This document shows positions 45,221 to 58,549 of a DNA stretch of 64,000 bases, in pieces. A program made the translations under genes and the position numbers. Under the pieces are notes generated by a model. The model was not told where the DNA came from. It was given only the letters and a program-made list of their open reading frames with translations, and did not search any database. The stretch is from Atherinomorus stipes. Its lineage: Eukaryota; Chordata; Actinopteri; Atheriniformes; Atherinidae. The first letter of the stretch is position 1; each line of letters starts with the position of its first letter. The stretch is taken from positions 682,001 to 746,000 of the forward strand of contig JALJCO010003008.1 in NCBI GenBank assembly GCA_023101725.1, in the 5' to 3' direction.

Positions 45221-46436
45221 GTAAGGTAGGGCTTATCAAGCCGACTACCTGTTCAAATGTGGATGCAGAGGTCAGAGCCGGAGACTGAACGCCTTCTTTC
45301 ATCTTAGTTTATCTGTTTGTAGAACAAAGCTAACTTAGCTGAGTTAGCTCGGAGAGCTAGCTTCAGGTTTGCTAGCTCAGAGAGTTGTGTCACAGCAGCA
45401 GGCTGCTTAATGTTGAGGAGTCAGCAGGACGCAATTTTCGCGGATTCTGTTGGATTTCTGCTGAGGTGAGGGTTGTTATGAGGACTGTCGGACCGATGCT
45501 GTCAAAAGTCAGCAAACTCAGTAAAAATGACATGTTTTTGCTGCGAAACGTGTTTAATCAGAGTGAGTGACGTTGAACTGCTAGCGTGGTTTCTTATCTG
45601 ACTCAGGAGTATTATGGGAAACTTAAGCGTTTGTTTGGTTGACTGGTGACTGTCCTCGTTTTCTACTCCGGACTATTTTATGGAAGCCATCTGCTCTTTT
45701 TCACTTCGTACAGACTTATGAACTGTCACAAGGATTTGCATGTGTTTACTTCCTGTTTTAATGTAACCTTAGTGAGTAAATATAAACTAGTCTGTTATTG
45801 CTGTGAGATAAGGTGTGGCAAGGTCAGCTGACAGCGAAAACATTAGGGATGTTACTAAAATGACAGCAGAGGTGTCATGAAAGCAACAGGGATCAGTTTC
45901 TGAATAGACCTATGTGGCTCCAGCTTGAAAGCTCCAGGGGTCAAAGTGCCCCCCTCCCCAATTCATGACCTCTGTACAGAGTCCAATAATATCTGTTGTT
46001 TGAAAACTGTAAGCTTCATTTAGAAAACTCCAACTAAAATGCCAAACTATCTCAATGACACACACATATCAAAGAGGAACGGAAAGCTGCTTTTGTTGAT
46101 TTCGTTCTTTCTTCTTTCTCCTTAGGTCTGACAATACATCCTCCTGGATACAGTTACAGATAAATAACTGTCTCCTGTGTATTTTTTGGTGGCCATGTTG
46201 GAGCATCAGATGCTGCCTGCCATCTTGATAACCTTGCCTACCCCTTAAAACAGCCATCTGATCCAAACACACCGCCTGACTCTAAAAACACGTTGATTGC
46301 GTGAAAACCTCAGTTTCTTGGATCTTTTTTGTTTGTTTGATTTTTCTAAATAAATGTACTTAGTATAAACAAGGAGTTGGTGTGTCTTGTGAAGCCAGAG
46401 CATCTTGTTTCGTCAGCATCCAACAGTGACCTGATC

Positions 46437-49400
46437 ATGGCAGAATCCAGCTCACAGCCAACAACTGCAGAACTGCTGATTGAACGCAGCAAAGAGGAGC
46501 CATCTCTCAGCAAAGAAAGCCCCCCTAAAGAACTTATTGTAGCTATGCCACCGGAGGGGCTACATCTTGAAGCCAAAGTCCCAAGCAGCAATGGTGCTGC
46601 CGACAGCCCTCTTTCTGCCAAAGTCCAAGAGGAAGAGGCCACTCCCACACCGCCAGAGTCGTCGCCAAGTCTGTCTGAAAACGAGACGCTGACCATTGTT
46701 ACCACGGAAGATGAAACTTTGTCAGTTCTACTAAAACACATCAAGACAGAGGGAGGACCAGATGGAGGAGGAGAGCCAGGTAAGGGAAGTTATACCAGAT
46801 AGGTACAGCATCAGCTGCCTGAGCAGCATCCCTTTCTGATAAGGTCCCATTAATAAAGATATTGTAAGCTGAAATGAATGGCTTTGCCATCTGTAAATGT
46901 GCTTTTCACCGATTATGAATTATTGGCACACTTACTGACTGAAAGCTCTAATTAATAAGTATCTCTAATAAGGCAATGGTCGTAAATGACTAATGGTCTA
47001 CAGCTGACAGTAAGTAACTCTCTTGTCCTTGAGTGTTAAGGGTTCCCTAATTTCAAAATAAAATTCTCTATCTACTACAGTTACAACATACTATCTAATG
47101 TAAAGCCCACGTCAAATCTCAACACCGATGTTTGATGTTAACTAAGTGTGTACATTTAAACTTTTTACAGTTTTATGCACAGATCAGCAATTTGTGAAAC
47201 TCTGTATAAAAAAATATATAAATGATTTATAATGTTAATTATAAAAGAAGAGAGCAAGCAGACCAAATGTCCTGCTGCTGTTTTCGTGATTATATAATAT
47301 TAGATGGCATCTATGATGACATATAAAGGCTCAAATTGGACACAGAATATCAAAGACCCTAACAATTGCAAATATGACAGACAAAGAGGAACAAAAGAAC
47401 CTAAAAACATGAACCGAGGGCCTAAAAGGTTGAGGAAAAAATTAGTATTTTTCTCACAATTTGGCAACCCACCCACGAACAGTTTATTTGATTGTGACTT
47501 AGTCTAAACAAATAAATACATTTGTAACATGAGTAAATACATTTGACGTTGGTCGTGATGTGTGGTGTTTAGGATTCTACCATGCTCCTTTTTATTTCAT
47601 TTTCTAAATTATTTGATGATATTGTTATTTTATGTATACTTTATTACATTTTTAGTTTATTTAATTGATTTATTTTGAGTTTTGTTTATTATTTACCAAT
47701 AGTTTAACATATATACCAATGTAAATATATAATATTATTCTTTATTTTTTGTTTTATCGTTTCGTTTGGGATAAATTAGTTTTCATTGCATTCATTTAGT
47801 TGTTTTTGCCATTTATAACACTCAGTACTACAAGAAGTACATGTTGGGGGTATATTTTTTTTAATGGTGAAGTTTAAAAGGAAGAAAACATGATGTCATA
47901 CAATTGGTAACATAAACTACTCGATAGTTTCACAATGTTTTGTCCCGCGTTGCTTAATCTGCTGAAACATGACGGGCTGGCAGCATAACTGCGATTGTGT
48001 TGTACATGTAGACAAATGTGTGATGTTCCTGTTTGTGTATTTGGAGCGTTTGCTGCTGTTAGTAAAGCTGAGTTCCAGTTGGTTAACATTCAGGAAGCTG
48101 AGAGCACTTGGAGCAGGAGACGCCTTCAATGAGCCTTTGTTGTTTTGGGATATTCGTGGCTAAAGGCCAGCAGGGACAACGTGTGCAGAACTACAGCTCA
48201 TTATGTCCATCGCAGTTTTAGAACAGCTATATATCACAGTGGTTTCAGAGAAAGTTGTACACTTGTGTTTGTGGTGAATGTTGGCAAGAACATTTCCTGT
48301 TGTGATGTTTGCTTTTGCTTTTTAATTTATGTGCAAATATAAAAATGACTAATCTGCCTGTTTTTCACTTGTCAGGAGCCTTTTTTTTTTTGTTTCCCTC
48401 ACAGTGAATGATCCACTGTACTTCTCCAACATATCTCCATAGATTATTGGCATCTTTCCTGATTTACTGTTTAATCCTTCCTTTTATCATCTGAACTTTT
48501 CACACACTTTATTTAATGTGGTTTAAAATGTTAATTTCAGGGCAGGGTTGCAGTTATCTAAAAGAAATAAATACTTTTTACCTTCTCTGTCAGCAGACCG
48601 CTTGTCATCTCTGCTGCAATTTGCAACACGACTGGATTATCCTGAGGCTCAAAACTACTTATATGCTCAAACCACAAACTTTTACATCAGTTAACTCCAT
48701 GAACTGGTGTTTGATGTCACAATAATTAGCGTTTTTGACTCCCATTTCCCTTCACTTGAAGTACTTCATATTTTGCATATCATCATGAGACAGATGCTTC
48801 ATCTACTTGTCTGCAAAGCTTTCACTTTTTTTTTTTTTAACTAAAAGAGAAGCTTTGTTTGTAACTCTTGTCTGCTGAGTGAACACTGTTTATTCTTAGA
48901 CCTGGTGTGAATATTGCTGTGACCATCTCTATTGCCAGTTGTTTTTAAGTCCAACTTGGTTCAATTATCTAAAAAAATAAACCTCCAGTTGAATCAAGCA
49001 CTTTTCCTTTCCACACCAGCCTCTGGATGATATCACTTCCAAAATTGCCCTCCATTTCTTCATGTATTCGACAGGTCTTTTGACAGTTTGGCCTCCAGCT
49101 TTTGTCCTTCCTGCTCACCTTCCTGCTGGGTTAGCATAGGCAGAGATGAGGACACAGTGACATTATTACAGATTAAATATTGTGTGAACTTGGACCTGGA
49201 GGGGAGCCTCTGATTTGTCTCTGTATCTGCAGGTGTGGACCTGGACATAGAGGAGAGCTCCTCAGTGATGACAGCAGGTGGCTCAGATGATCAGCGGGAA
49301 TCCACCGACTCCGCATCGTTCTCCATTCCCAGTCTGGAGCTTTCAGATGGGGTCGCAGCCACAGGGAACTCTCTGGACCTGGAGGATGGCTTGTCTTCAT

Positions 49401-52400
49401 CTTACTCTGCTCTGGGTGTTGAGGGCTGCTCTCCGTCCACTGAAGTTCCCAGCCTGAAGGAAGACGAGGCACTGGAGACAGCTGGTAACATAATGGTTTA
49501 TTGTTAAACTGTAGTATGTGTACAGTATTTAATGTTTAGATTTTGGCTCCTCACTCACCCACAGCTGACAGCCTGGAGTCATTTTTGTTAATCAAATTTG
49601 ACCTTATTGACTAGATAATAACCAAGCTAACAAACAAACAGGCCTTTTGTGAGCTACGTAAAGCATGCTACTGTTTCATGCACTGAAAATGTTCCTTTAA
49701 ATTTTTAGACATCTAGGTCTCTTGATGCATCACAGGAAACTAAAATTGCTGTTTTCCTCACACATTTATTTTGCAAATGTACTTTTTTAGCTTTTAAAGC
49801 TTAAACAGATCCTCAGATGTTATTTGAATTACTGTTCAGCTAAAAAAAAATACCTTTTGTAAAATAAAAACCCTCTAGTTTAAACCCTCCTCTCTTTAGT
49901 GTTGCACCCACAGTAATAGGTCTGTAAACAGAAGTAAACAAATCTATGAATCACTTATTTGCTAAGGAAACACAGAAAAATGACTAATATGGTCATCAAA
50001 TTATCACATCTAAGTCTTTTGGACTTTAAACTGCAAACTGATCAAATTTGTAGTTCTATCATTAAAATAGTTTTAGTTTACTTTTTCTTTTCAACTAATT
50101 TGCTTTGCATCTTGTAAATAGTCTTTTCCATTGCAGCATAGCTGTTTTTGATCTTTCCTTATTTCTAGTATTTAAACTCTGCCCAGTGGCACCATTTGTA
50201 CTGGTCCTATATAATATATAAGTCTGGGAGTACAGTAATCAGTCACGGTTTTAATGATGAGTAAAATTTGAAATGTTATTAATCGTTGGTCATTTTATCA
50301 CGGTTAACCATTTTACCGGTAATTGTTACATCCCCAATCCAATCCAATCCACTTTATGTCTGTAGCACATTTAAATAATAAAACTATCCAAAGTGCTGCA
50401 CAAAAACAAAAAGATGAAAAAATGCATCTTAAGAAAGCTCTGTCCAATTTAGAAATAAGATAAAGGTAAATGAATCAGTAATATTGTGTAACCTTGTCAG
50501 GTTTTTATTTTGCACAGTCTGTATCATGTTGGGTTTGATTGATTTCAGTTATATTTAAAGTCAGATGTATGTTTTGGTTGCTCTTTGCTTGAGTGTGATT
50601 GTAGTTTTTCTCTTTATCAAAGGGGCCACTGTTGCTGCGGCAGCTGCAGCAGCTGCTTCTCCCCATCCTGGTGCTGCTGCTGCAGTTCCAGAGTCTGGGC
50701 CCTCCATGCCAGCGTACTACCTGGTGAAGTGGATCACGTGGAAAGAGAAAAAGACTCCCATCATCACTCAGAGTGAGAACGGACCCTGCCCTCTGCTGGC
50801 CATTATGAACACACTCTTCCTGCGCTGGAAGGTAAAACTCACTTCAGTGATTGTCTTTGTATAGGTCAGGACATAGAATAGCTAAACTGGTTGATTGATC
50901 ATCACATGTGCAGACGCTGAAGCTCCTTGACATAGCAGGCCTAAGTTTGAGTCCTGGTCTGTGGCCCTGTTTCTTTCCTTGACTGCAACTTTCTAATAAA
51001 AATAATTTCTGTCCAAAAGGTTTTTTTTTTTAAGTCTTAGTATATATAAAATAAATAAGACCATAGTTATAAATAAATAAATGAAAAAATTGCATATCCT
51101 TAATACCCCCTCAAAAATTGAAGCATTTTGCAGACGAGCTACAACACTGCATTCTGCCTAATGGCCAGCAGGGGAAAACATTTATTACCAAAAGAATTTT
51201 CGCTGCATAGACATTTATTAAAAAAAAAAAAAAAAAAGATTCCACTTCTAGAGTTAATGTGATAACAACACTCTCCAAACTGGTGCACTCTCTGGCCCTA
51301 GTTTTGTGTTTCCTCCAACACAAGTATGAGCTGACTTGTAAATTGTGGCATTGTTATAGCAAAACAGATAATAAATCATTTTGCTTCAGAGCCTCGTGAT
51401 ATACAGTACACGTAATTGAAAAGAAACAGATCTCTCAGGTTCTCAATCAGTTCAACACATTTCTTGTCAAGACTGGTTTAAAAACAAAAAAACAACAACA
51501 ACAAAGCTGAGAGTTGTTAGGTAAACAGCTAAACTTTAAGTAGCGTTCACATCCATCTTCTACAAAAAAGCTAAATTACAGGATGGAAATCTGTTTCTCT
51601 GTTCTATTCCCATCATACAAACACTCTTGCTTTTAATGGCGGGTTCTTGTATAAATTATCGACTTTTCAACCTTAAATCTTTATGATTCCCCAGTTCTGT
51701 GTGGTGAATCTGGATTACAGCAACAGCATGTCAGTAACTATACTTTGCCTCTTTCTTTTCATGGATGGGGCAACAGATAGGTCTGCATTGGTTAAATCCC
51801 ATTTAGACCTAAGGCATGTTTAAAAAAAAAAAAAAAAAAAATTAATAAGCCCATTCAGTCATTCAATGCTTGAAAACAGTCTCCAAAAAGAAAAAAATAT
51901 GAATGTCTTGAATGTGTTTAGCCTTTTATGTTGCTTGCTGCTTTAATGGGTTGACTTGTCTTCATCCATGGTTGAACTTTTTGTTTAAAAAATATAATTG
52001 AGTTGTTAAAAGGCTTCAGAAAGAGTCTGATCCTAAAAAGCAAGCAGCTACTGACTGGATTTGGCTAACGAACCCATTAGACATAGTTTTGGAGCCATTC
52101 TTCCTTTCTCGGTAATCATTTTGGTGTATGTGTGTGTTTAGGCTAAGCTTCCGGCTCAGACTGAGGTGGTCACCACTGAGGATCTGATGGCTCACCTGGG
52201 TAAGATTAACCAAGGCCCAGATTAATGCGAAGTGTGAGCAAACTGTAAACATTTGTTTTTCACATTTTTAAACCCTCACTAACTAACTTGTTTTAATTCA
52301 TTATCAGGCTGGTTCTGTGCTTATTGTTGTGCCTCAGTAAAAGTTAAAGCATACACTGGGCCAGTGGTGGTTTTAAATCAAACCAATCAAATCTAAGAGC

Positions 52401-55400
52401 AGAGATGGATAAAACTGTAATGTTACTGATGGTACTGTTACTGTGTTTGTGTTGGTTTTGCAGGAGAGTGTGTTTTGTCTGTCACTCCCAGAGAGAAGGC
52501 TAATGGCATGGAGCTCAACTTCCAACAAGTAAACACACACGCACATCTGCGCACAGTAGGGATGCACAATATAAACTGCCCCCTATCCGTATCAGCTTAT
52601 ATAGACCTTAAAACTGAGTATCGGACATCAGCCACCCACCGATATTTAACCGATATCTAACCGATCAGCCCACTGTTTCTAAAGTTTAAAAAAAAACAAC
52701 AACAACTACTTCTTCACAAACCGACTTTTTACAGACTTCAAAATTTCTAAAGACTATGGGTGTGAAAAAATATCGATACACTGAAATATCGTGATATTTT
52801 CATATGCTGCTATCATATTGACATTTAAAAACGCGGTATCGATCTATTTCACTTACGAAATCTCGTGATATTTCATTGTTCTGTTACAAAATCTGGCAAG
52901 AATTCACAAGAATTTTGCAATATTTTCATGTGCTGATATATTGACATGTAAAAAACGTGGTATCAATCTATTTGACTAATGAAATCTTGCGATGTTTCAT
53001 CGTTCTGTTATAAAATCTAAAAAAAAACAATGAAATCTCTCAAGATTTTGTGAGTAAAATAGATCGATGCCGCATTTTTAAATATCAATTTGATATTGTC
53101 ATGTAAAAATATCGCAATATTTCAGTGTATTGATATTTTTTCCCCACCCCTATTGTTCAAAGTGTCTGTAACGGATGTTTCAGACACTTTGACACTTTGA
53201 CAGCAAAACTGCTGTTTGCAATGACTGCTTATTTTTTTCAGCTTTAATATCAGTATCGATATCAGTTATTGGCCACTTGAGTTTTAAAATATTGGCATAT
53301 CGGATATCAGCCAAAATTCCAATATCATGCATCCCTAGCACACAGTTTTAAGTTTATCTCGCTTTCTTAAGAATGATTTTGACATTGACATGTTCCTTAC
53401 CATGAAGTAGTCTGAACCCTTAAACAGACTTTCAGTCATCTATCTCAAGATGAACAAAATAAATTACCCTTTTGTTTGTTTTTGCTTTGTTTTTAATTAT
53501 CCCCTTTTTTAAGAAATACCCAAAGATTTTTCAAATGTCCTCATTTGCTGAAACACTTTTATTTTCCAAAGATCTCTATTTTTCCAAAAGTCTGTACTTG
53601 GCATATAAATTAAATGAACATTTGTACAAATGCTCCCAATATTGTAAATAGATTCAAATGAATAAATAAATAAAAACATAATTTTGAGGACTGATTAATC
53701 CACTGGTCCATTAATAAACTGATTGACCAGTTGTGGCTTTACTGTTTTGGGCAGGGCTTTAATTTGCATTTTCTTTTCACCTGTGAATATTTCAAACAGC
53801 AGTGTTTCCCCTACTTTTATATTGTGATGGCACCCCAACGAGACCCACTGCCTTCCCAGATGGTCAAGTTGATTCATTTAATCGAATTTTCTATACAAAG
53901 CTTTAGTGCTGTGAACCCTGGGGAAACACCGACATGGTGATGATAGTCTAGTTGACTTGTGTTTTCTGCAGAACATGAGCGATGCCATGGCCGTCCTTCC
54001 AAAGCTGTCCACTGGTCTGGATGTTAATGTGCGTTTTACTGGAGTCACAGACTTTGAATATACACCTGAGTGCATAGTGTTTGACCTGCTGGACATCCCA
54101 CTGTACCACGGCTGGCTGGTAGACCCACAGGTAACTGCGCTATGCTAGCACTGCTACAGGCTAAAGTTAGATTGGCTAATATGCATCTATTGAAATTCAA
54201 ACAAAATGATCTAATTGAATCTAGAGAGAAAACTGTGCAATGACTTGATAGTGATAAAAGTAAGAATGACAGCCTGTACATCTCCAATTTCAGTGTTAAT
54301 GGCTCATAAAAATGTTAGTCTGCAACTACAAACAGCATAAATAGTGAGTTCATTTATTTCCAATTACAAGTTACTAAACGCTGCTCTTGTGCTCTCTGCA
54401 TCATGTGTGTGTTGTGTGTGTGTGTTTAGAGTCCAGAGATGGTGGCTTCTGTGGGCAAACTAAGTTACAACCAGCTGGTGGAGAAAATCATAGACTACAA
54501 ACATTCTGCAGACAGCAGCCGAGTCAGTGAAGGTAACACACAAGCAAATATACACGAACATAAACACACACGCTTGGCAGAGCCAGCAAGGACAACAACT
54601 GCAGATGGAGGTTTACTGGAGTTATTCAGACCATAGACACATCCAGACGTGCACGGAGTGGCTAGGATACGTGTTTCTGCTATTTCTGGGTGCTGAGTTT
54701 GAACATCTGTCAGACAAACTTGTAGAAGAAGAATTGACGAAACATGAGGTGAAGGATGAAGGATGCAAGTCCTACTTCCAGATCCAGATGTTTCTTATAT
54801 TTGGCTCTTTTGTGTCCAATTGACAAGGACAGAAGTCTAAATGTCCCAAAGCACCTCCTGTTATTTCCTCCTTTGAGGTGTTTCCTGTCCGAAAACGCCT
54901 CACTTAGGAGACATGTCAAGCATCAAAACCACCTCATCTACCCCAGAATGGAGACTGAAACCAACATCTGCTTAATCAGAGGTGCAGTCCAGAACTCTCT
55001 GATCCAGACACCCTCTGTGCATCAAACTCATTCCCAGAACTGAGAATCAAACTCTCAGTATGGGCTGCACAGAAACATATTGACTGGTAAAAGCTGACCT
55101 GGTAACCCATAATCCTGTCACTCCCAACAAGACATATCAAAGGATGAAGGTAAACATCTCAAAGAACAGGTTGATTGGTTTGCAAACTCCCTTACACCCT
55201 CAGGTATTTATGAGCAGGTAAAGAGATGTTCTGGTTCACAATCGATACAAAAACTGGAATTTTCCTCTTCAGTCTTTGAATCTGCAGTGGTTCCAACCCT
55301 TTACTCCAATGACTTAGAGTAGATCTTCCCCGGACGGTGAACATGAATCTTTCTGAAGCTGGAATACATCCTCCTCCTTAAATTCCTCCTCTCCTCTTTG

Positions 55401-56797
55401 AACTTTTACACATTGTAGAGTCTCGACAGCCAGTAAAACTGGAGCCTGAAGGAGCTTGAGGAGAACTTTATGTTTTTTTCCTGGTGTACTGTTACTAATG
55501 CATTCAGGACAGTATAATAAACAGTATGTGTGAGTGTGTGTTTACTGTATGCATTCATGTATTCTTTAGGTCTGGTAGCAGAGCAGTTTCTGGAGTCAAC
55601 AGCAACCCAGTTGTCGTATCATGGTCTGTGTGAACTCAACACAACCGCCAAAGAGGGAGAAATCTCTGTGTTCTTCAGAAACAACCACTTCAGCACCATG
55701 ATCAAACACAAGGCATGAACGAACTCGATGCAGTGTCATGATCAAACACAGACAGTGTAACTGTTAATAAAGTTTCTCGCTCTGTCTCTCAGGGTCATTT
55801 ATACCTGCTGGTTACGGACCAGGGCTTTCTGCAGGAGGAGGGTTTGGTTTGGGAGTCTCTCCATAATGTTGAAGGAGACGGAAACTTCTGCGACTCAGAC
55901 TTTAGACTGTGTCATCCTCCCCAGAGAACTCCGCCCACCTCCCACCTGCTGCCGAGCACCCAGGAGCAGCAGAGGCAGATCGACCAGGTGAGGCCGTCGC
56001 TGATTATTGGTTCTGCCTGTTAGTGCACCACTGATTGACATTGCTGGTTTCAGGACTACCTGGTAGCAGTGTCGCTGCAGCAGCAGCAGGGCGGTGCCCC
56101 AGGACCCCTTAGTGACTTGGAGTTGGCCCGGCAGCTCCAACAAGAGGAGTACCAGCAACAACAGCAGCTCCAGCAACAGCATCAACCAGGATCGGTGCAA
56201 ACAACACAGCAGGTAACACAGAGAGGAAACTGATGTTCCTGTAGATTTAGTCTGGGTTCAGGAGCTTTCACCGGACTCGGTCCCCTTTCAGATCTACGTC
56301 TGAATGATTAGTTAACTCAGACTGAATTTACATTACATTTACACCATCTGTAGGTGTTAAATGTAATAATGAATTAATTTTATTTAACACTATCTGACAG
56401 CCTGAAAATAAGCAAAACTAAGATGCTTTACTACTAATAAAAGTATTTGTTTTGTAACGTTTAGAATTACTGCACCTTCTTAGGTTCAGATGGTTCGTAG
56501 AGACACACACAAACACACACACACATACACACCCCTTACTATTATTGTCAATCTCTTCTCTATACAGTAACATAACCTGAGAGCAGGTTAGGTTTCTACC
56601 ACAGTGTTGCACTCAGACCTGGTTCAACTCTAGTTTTCAGTGTCATACAGTTGGTTTGCACAACATTAATTCATTCTACACACACCTGCTGTCTTCTGCT
56701 GCTGTTGTGACTGTTTTCTTGCTGTCTCCAGGTCAGAGGTCAGGGGCCACAGCAATCCAGGAGAAGAGAAAAAGACTCGGACTGTGTCATCCTATAG
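46437..56797 (+). CDS. mindy1: MINDY1 (FAM63A) Lys48-specific deubiquitinase
   Basis: Eleven coding exons: 46437-46779, 49233-49484, 50623-50831, 52142-52199, 52464-52528, 53972-54130, 54430-54532, 55570-55712, 55793-55987, 56054-56212 and 56732-56797; 583 aa. The enzyme trims Lys48-linked ubiquitin chains from their ends. Gln248 and catalytic Cys254 lie in TQSENGPCPLL, catalytic His436 in FRNNHFSTM, at the spacing seen in human MINDY1. Residues about 510-542 hold the ubiquitin-binding region (DYLVAVSLQQ, DLELARQLQQEEY), then poly-Gln. The last four residues, CVIL, fit a CAAX prenylation box, as in the human protein (CILL). The N-terminal 225 residues are low-complexity, acidic, then Ala-rich. 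The ATG at 46437 has A at -3 and G at +4. MINDY1 is preferred to MINDY2 by the IMN, GKLSYNQ and PKLSTG segments. Intron 8 has a GC donor. Confidence 0.94.
50330..50425 (-). mobile_element. LINE tail fragment in mindy1 intron
   Basis: The words AATCCAATCCACTTTATGTC and CCAAAGTGCTGCACAAAAAC match the 3' end of a frequent fish LINE in reverse orientation. Short and without coding content. Confidence 0.5.
52557..53338. mobile_element. hAT-like element in mindy1 intron, TAGGGATGCA ends
   Basis: Left TAGGGATGCACAATAT pairs with the reverse of right ATATCATGCATCCCTA. The inside is rich in GATATC/CCGATAT words typical of this family. It is interrupted by the element at 52756-53152. It lies between mindy1 coding exons 5 and 6. 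Confidence 0.75.
52756..53152. mobile_element. Nested element with GGGGTG...AAAAAATATCGATACA ends
   Basis: The left GGGTGTGAAAAAATATCGAT followed by ACACTGAAATATCGTGATAT is matched in reverse by the right end (AATATCGCAATATTTCAGTG, TATTGATATTTTTTCCCCAC). Arms are about 45 bases. It inserted inside the hAT-like element. Confidence 0.75.
54404..54428 (+). repeat. (TG)n microsatellite before exon 7 of mindy1
   Basis: A short TG repeat directly precedes the acceptor TGTGTTTAG at 54429 and serves as the pyrimidine/TG-rich tract before the exon. Confidence 0.7.
55713..55792 (+). other. mindy1: GC-AG intron of mindy1 with micro-duplication
   Basis: Reading continuity (KHK then GHLYLLVTD) requires the donor AAG/GCATGA at 55713, since reading on gives a stop at once and no GT donor fits. 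The 80-base intron repeats the exon end word ATGATCAAACACA (55698-55710) at 55737-55749. Confidence 0.7.
56503..56532 (+). repeat. (CA)n microsatellite in mindy1 last intron
   Basis: ACACACACAAACACACACAC and more; imperfect CA repeat. Confidence 0.85.
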
Positions 56798-56978
56798 ACT
56801 CTCCATCGTCATTATCATCTGTAACAATTTGAAACTCCCCAGAGTCCAGTGTGTCTGTAGCGGGGGAGGTCACGCACACCCAGACACACACAGTCAGTTC
56901 GATGCCAAACCCCAGTGCTTTTTGTCTAAACGGGTCACGGCTTGTTTCAGCTGTGATTCCAGTTTGTAAAGGTATAAG

Positions 56979-56984
56979 AATAAA
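56979..56984 (+). terminator. mindy1: Poly(A) signal of mindy1
   Basis: AATAAA lies 182 bases after the stop codon and is the first canonical signal downstream. Longer forms using later signals cannot be excluded. Confidence 0.6.
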
Positions 56985-58017
56985 ACGGTCTGGTGGAACA
57001 CACGGGTACCACTGACTTAACAAATCTGCCTTTATGAAGGGCTTATTTAGTACCTGAGGTCTTTATTTAACGTCAGTAAACTCATTAACTGCTGCTTGTA
57101 GATCAGTTTCTAATCATTGTGAGGAAGAACTTTGTGTTGCCAAGTCACAAAGTTCAGTTTGATGGTTTAAAGTAAGAACTGTGAAAAATGTCAGACATTG
57201 TTTTTGATCAATGGAGAAAAAAAGATATGCCACTTCAGATTTTTAACTTGGCAAACATTAAAACTAATTAGTGGAACAAAATATTAAAAATTATTAAACC
57301 ATGTAAAGCAGATCAGTAAGCCATCGCTCCCACATATTGCCATATTGATAATCAGATTTACCTTTTATTACACCTAAACTGTACTGTAGCATTTCTGCCA
57401 CCCCATTGAGTCATTTATTTTCTTCTCACTCAAAATAATAATAAAAAATTATAATAATGATCTCTGTTTATTCTTAGTTTCTCCAATTGTGGAACAAATT
57501 ATAGCTGCATAATGTGATTGCAATGAACAGATATTTAACGGGTGATTTCCAGCTATTTGTATTTCCTGATAAGATGAAGTGGTTTGCCAGTTGTTGCTAA
57601 TACTTAACAACTGCAGCATGTAAAAGGATAACTGATCTATTTCAGCCATGTATATCTCTTATACATATTGTCTTCATGGGTGTCTCCAATGTTAACTTTT
57701 CTCCTATGTTATGGAGTTGTGAGTATCACAAAGTGACATTAATCATAAAAAAGACCAAACTGTGGGGTTATGCAAAAAAAAAGTCATAATTATTTGAAGC
57801 ATTTGCTTCAAAGTGAGATCACTGAACATGCACTTGATGCATGCACTTAAAAATTTGCCTTCTGAATGATCCTTTTAATGTCATAGGACAATTGGCTCCT
57901 TGTGGTTCAGTTATAGTTAAGTGGAAAGAGTAGGAATTTGGCTGCAGTGCAGTTTAGGGGTTTTTTTTTTTTTTGTGTATTTTTTCCCTACAACCTCAAA
58001 AGCACTGCTGAACTTAA

Positions 58018-58545
58018 AGGTAGAGTCTGAAGTCCCCCCACTGTTTCTGTTTGCAAACAGCAGCATTCAAACGTAGCTCCCCTCCCTCTCAGGCTAATGG
58101 CCACCTTGTTCTTCAAACGATTCAGCTTTAAGCCTCCTTCAGAGCTCAGAAGTGGGTAAAAGCCAAACTAATATTAGCCTTGGTTTTCCAACTTGCATCA
58201 TCTAAAATTCTTACCTTTTCTTCGGTGCAGCCGCCGTTTTTTCTTTCTTTCTTTCTTTTTCCTTCGAGAGTTCGAGTGACTGGCCTCTACTCCAATCATG
58301 AGCTTATTCCCACACGGCGTCATGTCCTTAGTTTTGTCATTGGCTGGTGTTATAAAAAGAAATCTCCGCCCAGAAACGTCCTGAACACAACAAAACGAAG
58401 CTAAAGAGCGAATTATAGGCAGGGGGAGAGTTACATTCAATCGCGCCACGGCACGAGAGTAGAGGCCCTAAGGCGGAGGTTGCGACGGATTTCCACTTGC
58501 ACAAGTCTAACATTTATTTTTAGGGGGAAACGTCGGACTCTACCT
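58018..58545 (+). mobile_element. TTAA-flanked non-autonomous DNA transposon, family 1 copy
   Basis: Begins AGGTAGAGTCTGAAG and ends GTCGGACTCTACCT; TTAA stands at 58014-58017 and 58546-58549. Its sequence is the reverse complement of 4315-4854. No transposase frame is present. Confidence 0.8.
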
Positions 58546-58549
58546 TTAA

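Noticed and set aside
46377..46436. Upstream extension of the mindy1 frame
   Set aside because: The extension has no ATG (it would start at TTG); the ATG at 46437 has a good context.
46437..56797. Assignment to mindy2 instead of mindy1
   Set aside because: The catalytic-region segments IMN, PKLSTG and SPE..ASVGKLSYNQ fit MINDY1 better, though both paralogues share NGPC and NNHFSTM and the C-terminus CVIL resembles MINDY2.
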